Origin: Apium graveolens
Lineage: Eukaryota > Streptophyta > Magnoliopsida > Apiales > Apiaceae
Direction of reading: 5' to 3'
DNA length: 64,000 bases
Assembly: GCF_009905375.1 (NCBI RefSeq)
Contig: NC_133657.1
Span: 41,349,853-41,413,852, forward strand
Part shown: positions 44,434 to 56,786 of the stretch, one piece after another
Numbering within the stretch: position 1 is the first letter of the stretch
Layout of the letters: every line of letters starts with the position of its first letter
Notes under the pieces: generated by a model
Told to the model about the DNA's origin: nothing
What the model saw: the letters and a program-made list of their open reading frames with translations, nothing else
The model's database searches: none
Program-made: the position numbers and the translations under genes

Positions 44434-47400
44434 GGCAACATGAGAAACATCCTAGTAATGTATAGTGGATGTTCAGGACATATGACTGAAAATAAAGCCC
44501 TGCTCTCAGACTTTATGGAGAAAGCTGGCCCAGAAGTTTCTTATGGAGATGGCAACATGGGAAAACTATGGGATATGGCAATATTAATCTTGGGAATGTC
44601 ATCATTAAAACAGTAGCTCTTGTCTCAGGACTTAAACACAATCTGCTAAGTGTGAGTCAAATATGTGACAGAGGTTATCATGTGGATTTCTTTGAAGAAC
44701 ACTGTGAAGTTGTAAGCAATTCTACAGGCAAAGTGGTTCTGAAAGGTTACAGGCATGATAACATTTATGAAGCCAGACTTTCAACAAGTACTGATGATTC
44801 TGCAATATGTCTGTTGAGTAGAGCATCAATTGAAGAAAACTGGAATTGGCACAAAAGACTCTCTCATTTAAACTTCAACAACATAAATGAGCTTATAAAG
44901 AAAGATCTTGTGAGAGGATTTCCAAAATCAGTATTTTCTCCTTATGGCCTTTGTGATTCATGTCAAAAGGCAAAACAAAGAAAATCTTCTTTCAAGAGCA
45001 AAATTGAGTCATCAATTCTTGAGCCTTATCACCTACTGCATGTTGATCTATTTGGTCCAGTCAATGTCATGTCTATTGCAAAGAAGAAATATGCTATGGT
45101 TATAGTGGATGAGTTCACAAGGTACACTTAGGTGTACTTCTTGCACAAGAAGAATGAAACTGCATTTACTCTAACGGATTATGTCAGACAACTGGATAAG
45201 TTGGTCAAAGATTCTGTTAAAATTATAAGAAGTGATAATGGCACTGAGTTCAAGAATTCGATCATGGAGGAGTTCTGCAAAGAGCATGGAATCAAACAGG
45301 AATATTCTGCACCTGGAACTCCACAGCAAAATGGAGTTATAGAAAGAAAGAACAGGACTCTCATTGAAGCTGCACGAACTATGCTTGATGAAGCAAAGCT
45401 ACCAACCTACTTTTGGGCTGAAGCTGTGCAGGCTGCTTGTTTTACACAAAATGCAACACTCATAAACAAGCATGGAAAAACACCATATGAGATGGTGAAG
45501 AAAAAGAAGCCTAATCTGAAATACTTTCATGTATTTGGTTGCAAGTGTTTTGTTCTTAAGACTCATCCTGAACAGCTGTCAAAATTTGATCTAAAAGCTG
45601 ATGAAGGAATTTTTGTTGGATATCCACTTTCCACAAAAGCCTTCAGAGTCTACAATTTAAGAACAAGAGTTGTCATGTAATCTATCAATGTATCTTTTGA
45701 TAACAAGAAGATTACTGGACTTGAAGATTTCAATGATCACAATCAACTGAGATTTAAAAATGAAGACTTAAATTCTGATTCTGTAAATTCTGATGAATTA
45801 AACTCTGAACCTGTAAGTACTGATGTTATTGAATCTGTGGTAAGAACTCCAAAGGAAAATGCACCTGTCTAGGGGGAGCAAGCTGAAGATCCTACCACAT
45901 CTCAAGACTCTAAAGAAGCATCAGAACCTGACACTGGCTCTTCAAACTCTGATTCATCTAGTTCTGATGAGCCAAATTTCGCTAATTCTGGAAGTTCTGA
46001 TACTTCAAATCCTGAAGGATCCAAGTCAAATTCCGAAGTCTCAGAGAGCATAACTATATGGGGAGCATCAGAAAATGCTGATGGAGATAGCATGGATCAT
46101 GGGGGAGGATCTAGTTCTAGAAGTCAACTTCAATCTGTAAGGAAGTGGACCAAATCATATACACCTGACTTAATTATTGGAGATCCTGAAGCAGGTGTCA
46201 GAACTAGAATTCCAACATCAAATGAATGTGTCTGTCATTCTTTTCTATCTCAGACTGAACCAGAGAAAGTGGAAGAAGCTCTTCAAGATGCTGATTGGGT
46301 GCAAGCAATACAGGAAGAGTTAAATGAATTTGAAAGAAATAAAGTCTGGACCCTAGTGCCAAGACCAAAGAACAGATCAGTTGTTGGCACAAAATGGGTG
46401 TTCAGAAATAAAACCGATAGTGATGGCATAATTACAAGGAATAAAGCAAGGCTGGTTGCTAAAGTCTGGATCTTTTTGGCTTATGCTGCTCACAAAAAGT
46501 TTAAAGTTTTTCAAATGGATGTGAAAAGTGCTTTTCTTAATGGAGAATTGGAAGAGGAGGTCTATGTTGAACAACCTCCAGGCTTTGTAGATTCAAATTT
46601 TCCAAATCATGTCTACAGACTTGATAAAGCACTTTATGGCCTTAAGAAAGCTCCTAGAGCATGGTATGAGACTTTAGCTCAATTCCTTCTGGAAAGTGGA
46701 TTTCATAGAGGTACAATTGATAAAACACTGTTCTACCTCAACCATGGAAATGACTTACTTTTGGTACAAATATATGTTGATGATATCATATTTGGTTCTA
46801 CAAATGCCAAACTCTGTGAGAACTTTGCAAAGCTAATGCAATCAAGATATCAAATGAGTATGATGGGAGAACTTAGTTATTTTCTGGGCCTTCAAGTCAA
46901 GCAAACTGAAGAAGGCACTTTTATCTGTCAATCCAAGTACACCAGAAACTTACCGAAGAAGTTTGGAATGCAAGATAGTTCAACAACATCCACTCCCATG
47001 GCCATTGCAACCAAGTTAGATAAAGATACTGGTTCACCAGTAGATATTACTAACTACTGAGGTATGATTGGCTTTTTACTCTATTTAACTACAAGTAGAC
47101 CTGATATCATGTATGTTACCTGTATTTGTGCAAGATTTCAGGCTGATCCAAGAGAACCTCACTTAATAGCTGTGAAAAGAATTTTCAAGTACCTTAAGGG
47201 TATAGCTGATCTGGGATTGTGGTATCCTAGAGAATTAGATTTTAAGTTAATAGGTTACTCAGATGCAGATTTTGCAGGATGCAAAATAGACAGGAAAAAC
47301 ACTAGTGGAAGCTGCCAATTTCTTGGAGGCAGATTGGTTTCTTGGTTTAGCAAGAAACAGAAGTCAATTTCCACATCAACTGCAGAAGCAAAATATATTG

Positions 47401-47729
47401 CTGGAGGAAGCTGTTGTGCACAGATTCTTTGGATGAAGAATTAGTTACTGGATTATGGGTTAGAATTTTCTAAAATCCCTATTTACTGTGATAATCAAAG
47501 TGCTATTGCTATGACAGGTAATCCAGTCCAACACTCAATGACAAAGCACATTAATATAATGTACCATTTCATAAGGGAACATGTGATGGAAGGTACAGTG
47601 GAATTGCACTTTGTTCCAACAGATCAACAACTAGCAGATATCTTCACAAAACCACTATGTGAAGCTACTTTTAAGAGACTGGTAAATGAACTTGGAATGG
47701 TTTCAGGTTCTTTCTCTAAATCTGCTTAG
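44434..47729 (+). pseudogene. Element D pol
   Basis: The protease active site reads MYSGCSGHMT, so the catalytic Asp of LDSG is Tyr. A missing A near 44563 shifts the frame relative to integrase. From 44568 to 47729 one frame holds all later domains, with stops at 45129-45131, 45678-45680, about 45870, 47058-47060 and 47442-47444. Integrase: HVDLFGPVN near 45045, SDNGTEF near 45235, VIERKN near 45340. RT has lost about 66 bp near 46463, removing some 22 residues before the LAYAAH motif, but YVDDIIFGS remains near 46775. RNase H motifs and DIFTKPL follow. It ends SGSFSKSA like B. Confidence 0.93.
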
Positions 47730-49234
47730 TTTTTGTTCTCATGCATCAGACTTTATGATCAGTATTTACAGATTGTTTTATTTTCATATACTCTGTGCTT
47801 AAAATTGAAATTCATTAAATGCTGATTGTTATCTGATGTGGATCTTTAAACTATGATAGTGTTTTGAATATTCAGTGACTATTCAATTCAATGAGGATAA
47901 CTGTGCTAGATGTTGACCTAGTAGTCTTTAACATACTAGAAATCCCATGTTTGAATTAGTTGTTTATGTGGAAACTCATTAACACAAGCAAATTCTGATT
48001 TTGAGCTTAGTCAAGTTTACTTTGTGTATCTTATTACTAAGTCACAAACTAGATTATTGCTTCTTATCTGTTAGATTCTGATGTCAGTAAATCTTAAGGA
48101 TGAACTAAATGCTGATAAGCCTCACTTATCAAAAGAAAAGAAAAGAAAAGTCCGGTACTCCTTTGAGATCTAGAGTAAATATGTGGAAGGGAAGACCCAA
48201 GTGCATTGCTGGTATTAAATAATTTGCATTAGAAAAAGCAAATAAATTTTCTTGGTGACTTTTCACATTTTCTGATTACTGGAGTAATACTCTGACAACA
48301 GCATAAATTCTGATAAGCAGTCGTGACTCACTTACACTGAGAAGCCACTGTAAAAAGGAATTTCAAAAGATGCATAAAATGAGCACAAAGAGTTGAGGTG
48401 GACTTTTGCATAAATTTGTTCAGTAGTAGGCTTCATGATTGATGACAGATTTTATGCTTCTTAGTTATGCCTTATTTCTAAGATGCACTGAAGTTTATCA
48501 GACTTTAATCTTTATCTGATATTTTGCTAAATGCACACACTTTCACTCCATGTGAATGATGAAAATTACTGTGGTGATTAAGTTGTTTTTGACAAACAGT
48601 TAAGTGTCATTTGCATACATTCTGATGACAAGTTCTGATGGAAGTTCTGATGATTAAACTCTGAAGAAAACAAGTCAGTATTTGTATGAAGAATCACAGA
48701 AATAGATATTCACTTTTTGAGTTCAGAAGCCAAATTCTGATGACTGGTAAAATCTGATATAAGTTAAGTTATGATATTAAATCCTGATGGAATCCTTGAT
48801 GCTTACGTGGCATTATTCTTTACTTGACTTATTTGTGGTAAAATCTGAAATAGTCATATTTAAATCAGAATATATTTGGGTAAGATAAAAACAGTCATAA
48901 TCATTATGGGTTAGTGGTTAACGTGTTTGTACTGAAAAACTGCATGTGCACGGTAATTATTGCTTATTTTACGTGCCCATTAACTCCTGTTTTAACTGTT
49001 TATTGACTGTTCACATGTTTCCAGGTATAAAGTGTATCCCATGCTTCAAAATTATAACCGTTGAGTGGAGAGAGTATATATATAGGGGTTAAAAGATTTT
49101 CTAATCTTTTACTTACTTTTCTATTCTTAATCTCTTTTATTCTCTCTCTCTAATATTCTCCGAAGCGTTCTCTTCCAGGCATTCTCACAAACACCTTTCG
49201 CGCAACATATTTTCTCACTTAATTTCTTACAGAG
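47730..49234 (+). other. Spacer between pol and third ORF in element D
   Basis: Non-coding, full of TTCTGAT words (for example several near 48625-48665). It aligns in its first part with the B spacer. A TATA box lies near its end. Confidence 0.7.
49075..49084 (+). promoter_or_regulatory. TATA box before the third ORF of D
   Basis: GAGTATATATATAGGGG lies about 155 nt before the ATG at 49235, with a CT-rich leader between. Spacing is the same as in B. Confidence 0.55.
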
Positions 49235-52200
49235 ATGGCACCAAAAGACGTGACTTTCAATGGAGCTAAGTTTGTTCCCAACAACTACTCGTCTATTCTT
49301 AGCAAGGCTGAAGCTCCATCGGAACTTCACTTTATTCAGGACTTTCTTACTAATTCTGATATTGGGTATGCTCTGACCCAACCTGACGCAGTCTCTGGAA
49401 TCCAAGTACTGGAGTTTTGGAGAAGTGGAATCTATGATGATGGAGGTGCTCAAGGGTCCCCAAGTATTATCTTTACAACAGGGGAGGATGAACATGTCGT
49501 GACATTGGCCACGGTTCGACAAGCACTGCAGCTACCTGAGAACTGCATTTATTCAACTATTGAGGAGCCAGTTCCTCAAAATATGATGGCCAGCCTGGGG
49601 TATGAAAAGACATTGGCAAAGCTGGGTCAATTAAAGAGATCCAACATAAGGAGGGAATGGAGTTTCTTTTTTGACTGCATTATAAAGACCTTCGCCAACA
49701 AATATTCTAATTTTGATGCAATCCCCATACTCTAGTCAATAAATCGGGTATGCTCTCATTAATCAAACTGTTTTTGATTATGCAAGTGCTGTTTTAGGTT
49801 TTATTAGGGATAGGATGACAGAAGATAGGAATACTGTCTATTTTGCTAGATTCTGTAAGCTTATTTATAGTTTTTGTTGTGATGATAAACCCCAATCTGC
49901 TAGTGAATTAATTCCATCTTTTCGACTAGCAAAAAGAGCTTTTAATGACTTATTATTTACTGATAATAAGAAGGCTGTGTTAAGACCCCTCTGAGTTCTT
50001 TTATCTGTCAAACAAGCCTTAATAACCTATGATCCAGTTACATATACTGCATTATATCCTGATGTTCAACCATCCGAACCTCAACCATCAGCACCTACCA
50101 CCACTACCCAAACACCTCAAACTTCTCAACCATAACCAAAATCTACCATCAGGACATCTGTCAAACCATTAACTCCATCATTTCAACCTGAATCAACACA
50201 TACCATCAGATCTTCATCTTCCAGGCCAAAGAGGACAATGTCTATTCCTCAACCTCCATAAAAGAGAAGGAAGATGATTCTCAGAGATGTATCTGATAGT
50301 GATGAAGAAACAATTGAAGCACGGGTTCATGTATCAGAACCTGTGATACTTGAAGCTGAGAATGTTACTTCTCAGAAAGAAACTGTAGCTCAAAGTTCTG
50401 ATACCTTGAAAAAGAAATCTGTAACTTCTGAAGCTGCTAAAGCAACTCCTTTATTGGCAAGGAGATTGAAGAAAATGAAGACTAAGAGGTATTTGGCTAA
50501 GGCTCTATCAGAAGATACTGAAGAAGCTGAGGAAGGGGATCAGGAATCTCTGATCTCACAAGAACCAACTGTTATTAAAGCCCTTCCAGCTCAAGCCAAA
50601 GAAACTGCTACTGATACAGTTGTAACCCCTCCGGTCTCACCTTTTAAAGCTACAGATGATGCTGAAGAACACACTGAAAATTCTGAAATAGATATTCATA
50701 ATTTGAATATACCAAATGTGCTTTATCTGGAAGCTCCATCTACAGAAGCTCAGCAATTTCCAATTCAATTTCCAATTTTAAATGCTGAGATACCATCTAC
50801 ATCAACTACACCAGCTCTGGAGATAAATTCTGATGTTCAGAATTTAAATGAAGCTGTTCCTGAATCTCCAATTGCTTCACACACTGTTGTGTTGTCAGAA
50901 CATAATGCGTCTTCCTCAAGTTCTGAAGACAGTGATTCTGCTGAGACTCCAGTTCCTATGCTAGGAAAGGAAGAATTGGTGAAGAAATTTGTTGAAAAAG
51001 AAGCACCTATTCCTTGGGAGGATATTAACAGAGGTGTGGAGTGGACCAAGAAGTGGAATGACACTGATTTCATTCCAAGTTCTAACATTCTGACAGAGCA
51101 TATTGCTAAGGCTGATGAGTTGCTCACAAATGCTGATTTAAAGACACAACTCAAGATCACTGCTCTATCTACCAAACATCTTCAAGGTCTACGTTCTTCT
51201 ACTCTTGAGAAGGTTGATACACTAAAGAAATATGCTGATAAGCTAGATCTACAGCTTAAGCTTGACAAGAATAGATATATCAGACCTACTCTTGAGAAAA
51301 TTGAAGCCATTGAGAAGATTCAAGAGAAGCAACATGCCCAAATTGATGAGGTCCTGGCTAACCAAGTTTCTCATAAAGCTCAATTGGAAGAAATCCAATC
51401 TTCAGTTGAACTTCTTCTTTCTCTCTTACTTTCGGATGATGCCAAAAAGGGGGAGAAGGTAGTTAAGTCTAAATGCTCACCTACTGAAATACTGAAGAAA
51501 AAGGATGATAAAAGTGATGACCAGGGAAACTCTGATAAGAGTAGAGGTCAAGGAAAAGTTCAAGGAAAATCTTCTACACAGAACAAGTCAAGTTGTGATG
51601 CTGTGAATGCTAAAAGAATAAAGTCAAGTTATGATAAACAAAGTCTGATGTCAAGTTCTGAAATTCTGATTCAGTCAGGATATAAAGACTCTCAGAAGTT
51701 TTTACAAACTCTGAAGCTAAAGGGGAAGCAAACTACTGTTTATTACAAAAATCCTAAAATCCAGACACTTGATGAGGAGATAGCAAGAAGATTATTTCTG
51801 AAACAAAATCCAGGAATGGATTTGGAAACTCTCAAGGAGGTTGAAGCTAGATTTGCTGCTGAGAAGACAAATCTTAAGTCTAAAGCTTCTGATGCAAAGA
51901 AACCTCCAAGGCCTAAGGAAAAAGGCATTGTGATCAGGGAAAAGTCAAAATCTGAGATTTCAAAATCCAAGACTAGATCACAAACTGAGATTGATCCTAA
52001 ATCAAAAGGAAAAGAAAAGGTTGGTGAACCTTTAAAGATTGAGAAAAAGATAAGTTCTTCCATTCCAATCTATCAAACCATAATGCATGATGATGATTTG
52101 ATAGAAGATGAAACTGTTCAAATTCTGAAAAGAAGAAAGGTAATTGAAGAATATAAAACAAATTCTGACACTGCTCAAGTTGTTCAGGATGAAGAACAGC

Positions 52201-53054
52201 AAGCTACAGAAGAAACAACAAATTCTGATCAAGTTAATTTGGAAAAGATGACAATTGCTGATAAGAAGAAGCTGTTATGGAAGAAAGCTACTCCAGTTGA
52301 ACCAAAATCCAATCTCTTGATGAATTAACTTGCAACATTTGGATTGAGATCCAAGAAACCTAGAGATAAAGCTGGATTAGGTTCTGATGAAGAGAAAATA
52401 TAAACATGAGTAGAAGTTACTCTAAGAGATCCTTTCATGTTAATAGACAAACCATATGAACAAATCAAATAAAAGCACCTTGACAAGGTGTTGTCTGCTC
52501 AAATCGTGATAGATGCTCATGATAAGGAAAATCTAAAGGATAAATTAATTTTATTTCTCTATGATGGATTAACTTACAGACTAGCTGATACTGATGTGCT
52601 AAAGAAGTCTGTCAGAGAACTTCAACATATTCACTATCTTTTGGAAGTAAAATCTGATGTTACAAAAAGATGGTCAGAATACATTTTGAAGGCTATAAGA
52701 GATCTATTCAGAATCTCTGGTACAAAGACTTCTGAGTATATACCAATGATTACTGAAGATGATGGAAGAGAAATTCATATGCTGAAGAATTCTGCTAAGG
52801 TGGAAGTTATTCTGAAAGGAAAATGCTTATGTTATTATGAAAACTCTTCACATCCTAGAGTTATCAGACTTGGTGATGGACTTGAAAGAACATCAATTCA
52901 AGCTCTCAGAACTGCCATTTATCAGATTGGTGATTGTAAAGATGAAGAACTGATGCAGGTCAAAGCACCGTTAGTTGAAATTCTGAGGAAAGCTGAAGAC
53001 ACGCTAGTAAGAGATTTTGTTAAGAATCATTATGGATTCAAATTGATCCAGTGA
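49235..53054 (+). pseudogene. Third ORF of element D
   Basis: Begins ATGGCACCAAAAG as in B. The first 166 codons are open and match the N-terminal domain of B (FVPNNY, YALTQPDAV, EFWRSGIYDDGG, VRQALQLPEN, LGYEKTLAKLGQLKR). Breaks are a TAG at 49733-49735 with a one-base shift, stops near 49991, 50132 and 50259, then a long open stretch 50274-52328, then stops until 52488-53054. The middle has a Lys/Gln-rich coiled-coil-like part (about 51150-51420) and an in-frame AAAAAGGGGGAGAAGG at 51444-51459. The C-terminal 190 codons end GFKLIQ. Total length and order match B. Confidence 0.88.
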
Positions 53055-53176
53055 AGTTGGTAAAGCTAAAAGGACTATAAGTTGTAGTTAATAGTCTTAT
53101 TAAACTCTTATTGCATTTGAACTTAAATGTTTTTGACATCATCAAATCTATTAACTTGTATATTTTGCACAATTTA

Positions 53177-53191
53177 CAAGTTGGGGGAGAT
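53177..53191 (+). other. Polypurine tract of element D
   Basis: CAAGTTGGGGGAGAT directly before the 3' LTR, identical to the tract of B. Confidence 0.92.
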
Positions 53192-53785
53192 TGTTAGATA
53201 TATTTGAGATGTCATGTCTAATATGTTTCATGTTTAGTTTTCAGATCTTAACAAACAGGAAATATCAATACTTACTGGAATCAGTACTTACTGAAAGTCA
53301 GAAGTTAAGGATATCATGACTTAGATTATCAGAAGATAATATCAGAAGATGGATATCAGAACTTAAGTACTTGAGGACTAACAGTTAAGGAAGGAAGCTG
53401 ATTTACAGGAAAGAAGATCGAGACTAATACAAAAAGAAGATATGCATGGAAAGAGTTAGAGGACTTAAAGAATTGTATAAGATATCTGATTGATATATTT
53501 TAGGAGACAGAATTATATTCCATATCAATTAGAAGTTATCTTATAATTGTGTACTATATAAATACAGACATAGGTTTACACTATATGTGTTATCATTATC
53601 GAGAAGATTATACATTGTAATCTAGCAGCTCTCGTGATATTTGTTCATCACTGAGAGATAACAGTTCCATTGTAACAGAGTTTATTATATCGAATATATC
53701 TGTTTACTATTACTTGTGTTCGAAATCGATTTGATTGTATTCTACACTGTATTCAACCCCCTTCTACAGTGTGCGTGACCTAACA
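53192..53785 (+). repeat. Element D 3' LTR
   Basis: 594 bp, TGTTAG to CTAACA, about 97% like 41420-42014 by hand alignment. The target duplication TCCTG follows. Confidence 0.96.
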
Positions 53786-56700
53786 TCCTGAGCCAACTGT
53801 AAACCTCCAGGTATCTTCTCAAAAGGATTCTCTGGCTAAAAAGGAAACTACACAGTTACTAGATCTATCTTCTCAACAAGGTAGATCTATTGAAATTCGC
53901 CCGTCAGCCACGGCATCCTGTAACGAGTCAAATACTTTATCCAATATCCAAGCTCTTGAAGCATTAAATACGTCGATTAGAAGAGTGCTATTTGGTGAGG
54001 AAGTATTGACAAAAACAGGGCATTCAACCATTTTACGGTTAGAATATCCTGTTCAAGGTCCTTTAATGAATCAAATGCCTTCACAGGTGTTAGGAGAGAG
54101 TGCTGTAATCGCTGCCAAACCTAGCACAACACTTACCTCCCCAGGACTAATAAACCTGGATGCAATGCAGATAGTGGATCTGACGTAGGCACGGATCGGC
54201 AACCCATTGGCCATGAACTAGATTTAACTGGTGAGCCTAAGGGGAATGTATCTTCATAGATACAAGGGGAAACTGGGGATCAGATGCCAAATATGAAGGC
54301 CCCAGTGCTCCCCCCAGAGATTCTAACTCTGGATGAGTCATTTCCTGATGACAGGAAACTTATCTCAGATAAGGATCAGGAATTGCGAACTCCCATTGCA
54401 CCACTGCTGACCTCCTTAAAGATGGCTCCAGTGTCTTCTACAGGTACACTTGGAACTCAGAGCTTTAAGCGGAGTGAACTTGTGAGAATGAGTGACACAT
54501 CTGACCCTAAACCGAGTGATAGAGTGTTGAGTGATACACTGCGAGAAGCCTGTGAGACACCTACCATCCAAGCTACACCTATAGATCTATCAAACTATGT
54601 CACTAAAGATTATCTTAAAGAGCAGCTAGCTTTCAAAGACAGCTATCTCAAAGAATAGCTGGCTCTTAAAGATCAACACTTTCAGACAGAACTATCTCTC
54701 AGAGATCATCAGATCACCAGTCTTTCCGATCAACTTGAACATCAGCAAGCAGCATTCGCCAGTTTACGGGAATTCGTTGAGCGATCTCTCTCTCATACAG
54801 GAAAAGGAAAAACAACTACCAACACTGAGCCAAAGATCTCAGTTAGCAAGCAAGCGCCGATCCCGGTCTCATCTGAAGCAGCTCTTGCCAGTACTGGGCC
54901 AATGACCTCAGTCAGCAAGCAACTGCCTGCTTCTCTTGAGATCCCTGTCTCGACCTTACATGCTCAATCAACACCAGCTCTGAAGGATAACCCAACTGAG
55001 GGGGAGAAAAGGGTAGTAGAACAAGAAAAAGTAGACACTGCTGTTAATCTACTTGAAGATGCCTTTCAGACCACTGGTACGTATGATGAATTTGGAGATA
55101 AGATGAAGGAAGAGCTAGAAGAGAGGATTGATGAAAGGGTGCTCCTCAAGGAAAGATTCTCTAAGAAAGTGCAATATCTCAGGGGGAGCAATCAGGACAT
55201 CTGAGCCAAATCACTACAACTCAGAGAAATCTGCTGTCTCAGATATATGCTCCAAGACCCTTATTTTCTAAAGAGGAATTAGAAGAAGGTGAAATAGATG
55301 AAAGTGATGTTCCGATGGGGTGTGAGCCAAGATTCGAAGAAGTGGCTATGAAAGAAAGATCATCTCTGAGGATGAAGAATTTGAAGACGAAGATGCTTTC
55401 TCAGACGACTGTCTATCCTATGGAATTACAGAGAAAATCAATCGCTCTTATATAGAGATTCAAGAAGAAATAGAAAGATCAAGAGCAAGAATTCAAAGAG
55501 CTATTCAATGAAAAAGGAACAGAGAAGAGAGAGAAATATATCTTCGAGCAAACAGGAAAGGAAGCAAATGGGAAGAAATAAAGAAGAAAATGGACAAACC
55601 AGAAACATATCACTATTCAGACCCTGGAAACTCTAATCTGTTGAGAACTGTGGAGCACTATAGAGAGACATATGTAAACATCCATGAGTTCTATGATCAG
55701 TTCAGCAAAGTAATTACTGGAACTACTGTGAACATTTTGAAGAATGGATGGAAGATCACTATCAATCACAGAGATGGTCTACAGATGAAAGTGTCTACCA
55801 GTGTACTGAAGAAGTTGAACATTGTTGAACTTTTCGTCTTAGTCTCAAAAATCCCATGGTTGAAATCGAATGAAAATGAATATTTCAGAGACAAACTTTG
55901 GAGAATGATGATGGATGTATCTTATCAAGCATTTATATATCCATTCGTGATAAAACTATTTGCAGGTGGTAGGATGCAAAACATCACCATGTCTGACTAA
56001 CACATGAGAACCATTCGTTATCTACAACTTACCTTCCTGGAAAGTCAACTAAGGAGTAAAAGAGCTAAACTGGAAGCTCCGGGTGTTAAAAGATCAGAAG
56101 CAGATCTCAAAGCTGCTGAAGTTCTATGTGCTTATAGGCTCAATGACAAGATGATCAGAGACACAGAGAAGGATATGAAGACGATTACAAAAGAATATCA
56201 TGAGATGGTGTTCATCAATGGAGAAGCAGAAATTAATCTTCTGAAAGTTAATGAACCCATAATCAGCACTGACAGTGAAGGGGAGCTAGTCTTTAGAATC
56301 AACAAATGCAGGATCAGAATCAAAGACTTCACGACAAGTGAATCAGGCTCAATACATCAAGCCTTGACGGATGTCAAACTATCCACATGTAAAGAATACA
56401 AGGTTGCTTTGATTCCTATCACTAAGATACTTGATAAAGTGATGGAAGAAGAATCAATCAATGACACCAAAAGAGTAAGAGGACATCCAAAAAGGATAAC
56501 AGTCTTCATCATGTCCAGAAAATCCTCACTATTGTTTAATCTTGTTCATAAATGCACTAAAGTCAAATATCTCGAGATAATGCTTCATGAACTGAATAAT
56601 CCACCTCCGGTCAATGCATTTGAGATAGAAGCTCGTGATTGTGTACAAGCTAGATTAAATGAGCTGAAAGAGTCTCCTCCAAAACTTTCAGGTCCTAAGA

Positions 56701-56786
56701 AGAAAGTCTCTAAGAGAAAATCCGATCAGCCTCAAGAAGGAGAAGGAAGCAGAAAACAGAAGAGGACAAAGACAAAGAAGACATAG
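53786..56786 (+). pseudogene. Third ORF of element E, central and C-terminal part
   Basis: The frame of 40033-41419 continues across the D joint from 53791 to a TAG at 54186-54188. That stop follows a one-base loss near 54165 (compare C near 17165). Further stops are at 54257-54259, 54656-54658 and 55202-55204. Open stretches 54284-54658 and 54902-55204 share one frame; 55590-56000 and 56004-56786 share another. A Gln/Leu/Asp coiled-coil-like part lies near 54600-54790. An in-frame GAGGGGGAGAAAAGG lies near 55000. The last 400 codons look folded and end in a very basic tail (KKKVSKRKSDQ, RKQKRTKTKK) with nuclear-localisation character. Function unknown. Confidence 0.8.

Larger units (their letters stand above)
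41420..53785 (+). mobile_element. Element D: older, decayed member of the B family inside E
   Basis: LTRs of 595 and 594 bp are flanked by a perfect duplication TCCTG (41415-41419 and 53786-53790). They differ by about 17 substitutions and one indel, near 3%, so D is clearly older than B. PBS, gag, pol, spacer, third ORF and PPT are in the same order as in B. Sequence likeness to B is high throughout, including LTR words and the third ORF. It lacks the small ORF in the spacer. Stops and shifts in every gene show it is inactive. Confidence 0.96.

Noticed and set aside
53985..56786. Independent host genes right of element D
   Set aside because: The frame continues the E third ORF across a perfect TCCTG duplication, and the region is alike to the element C remnant.
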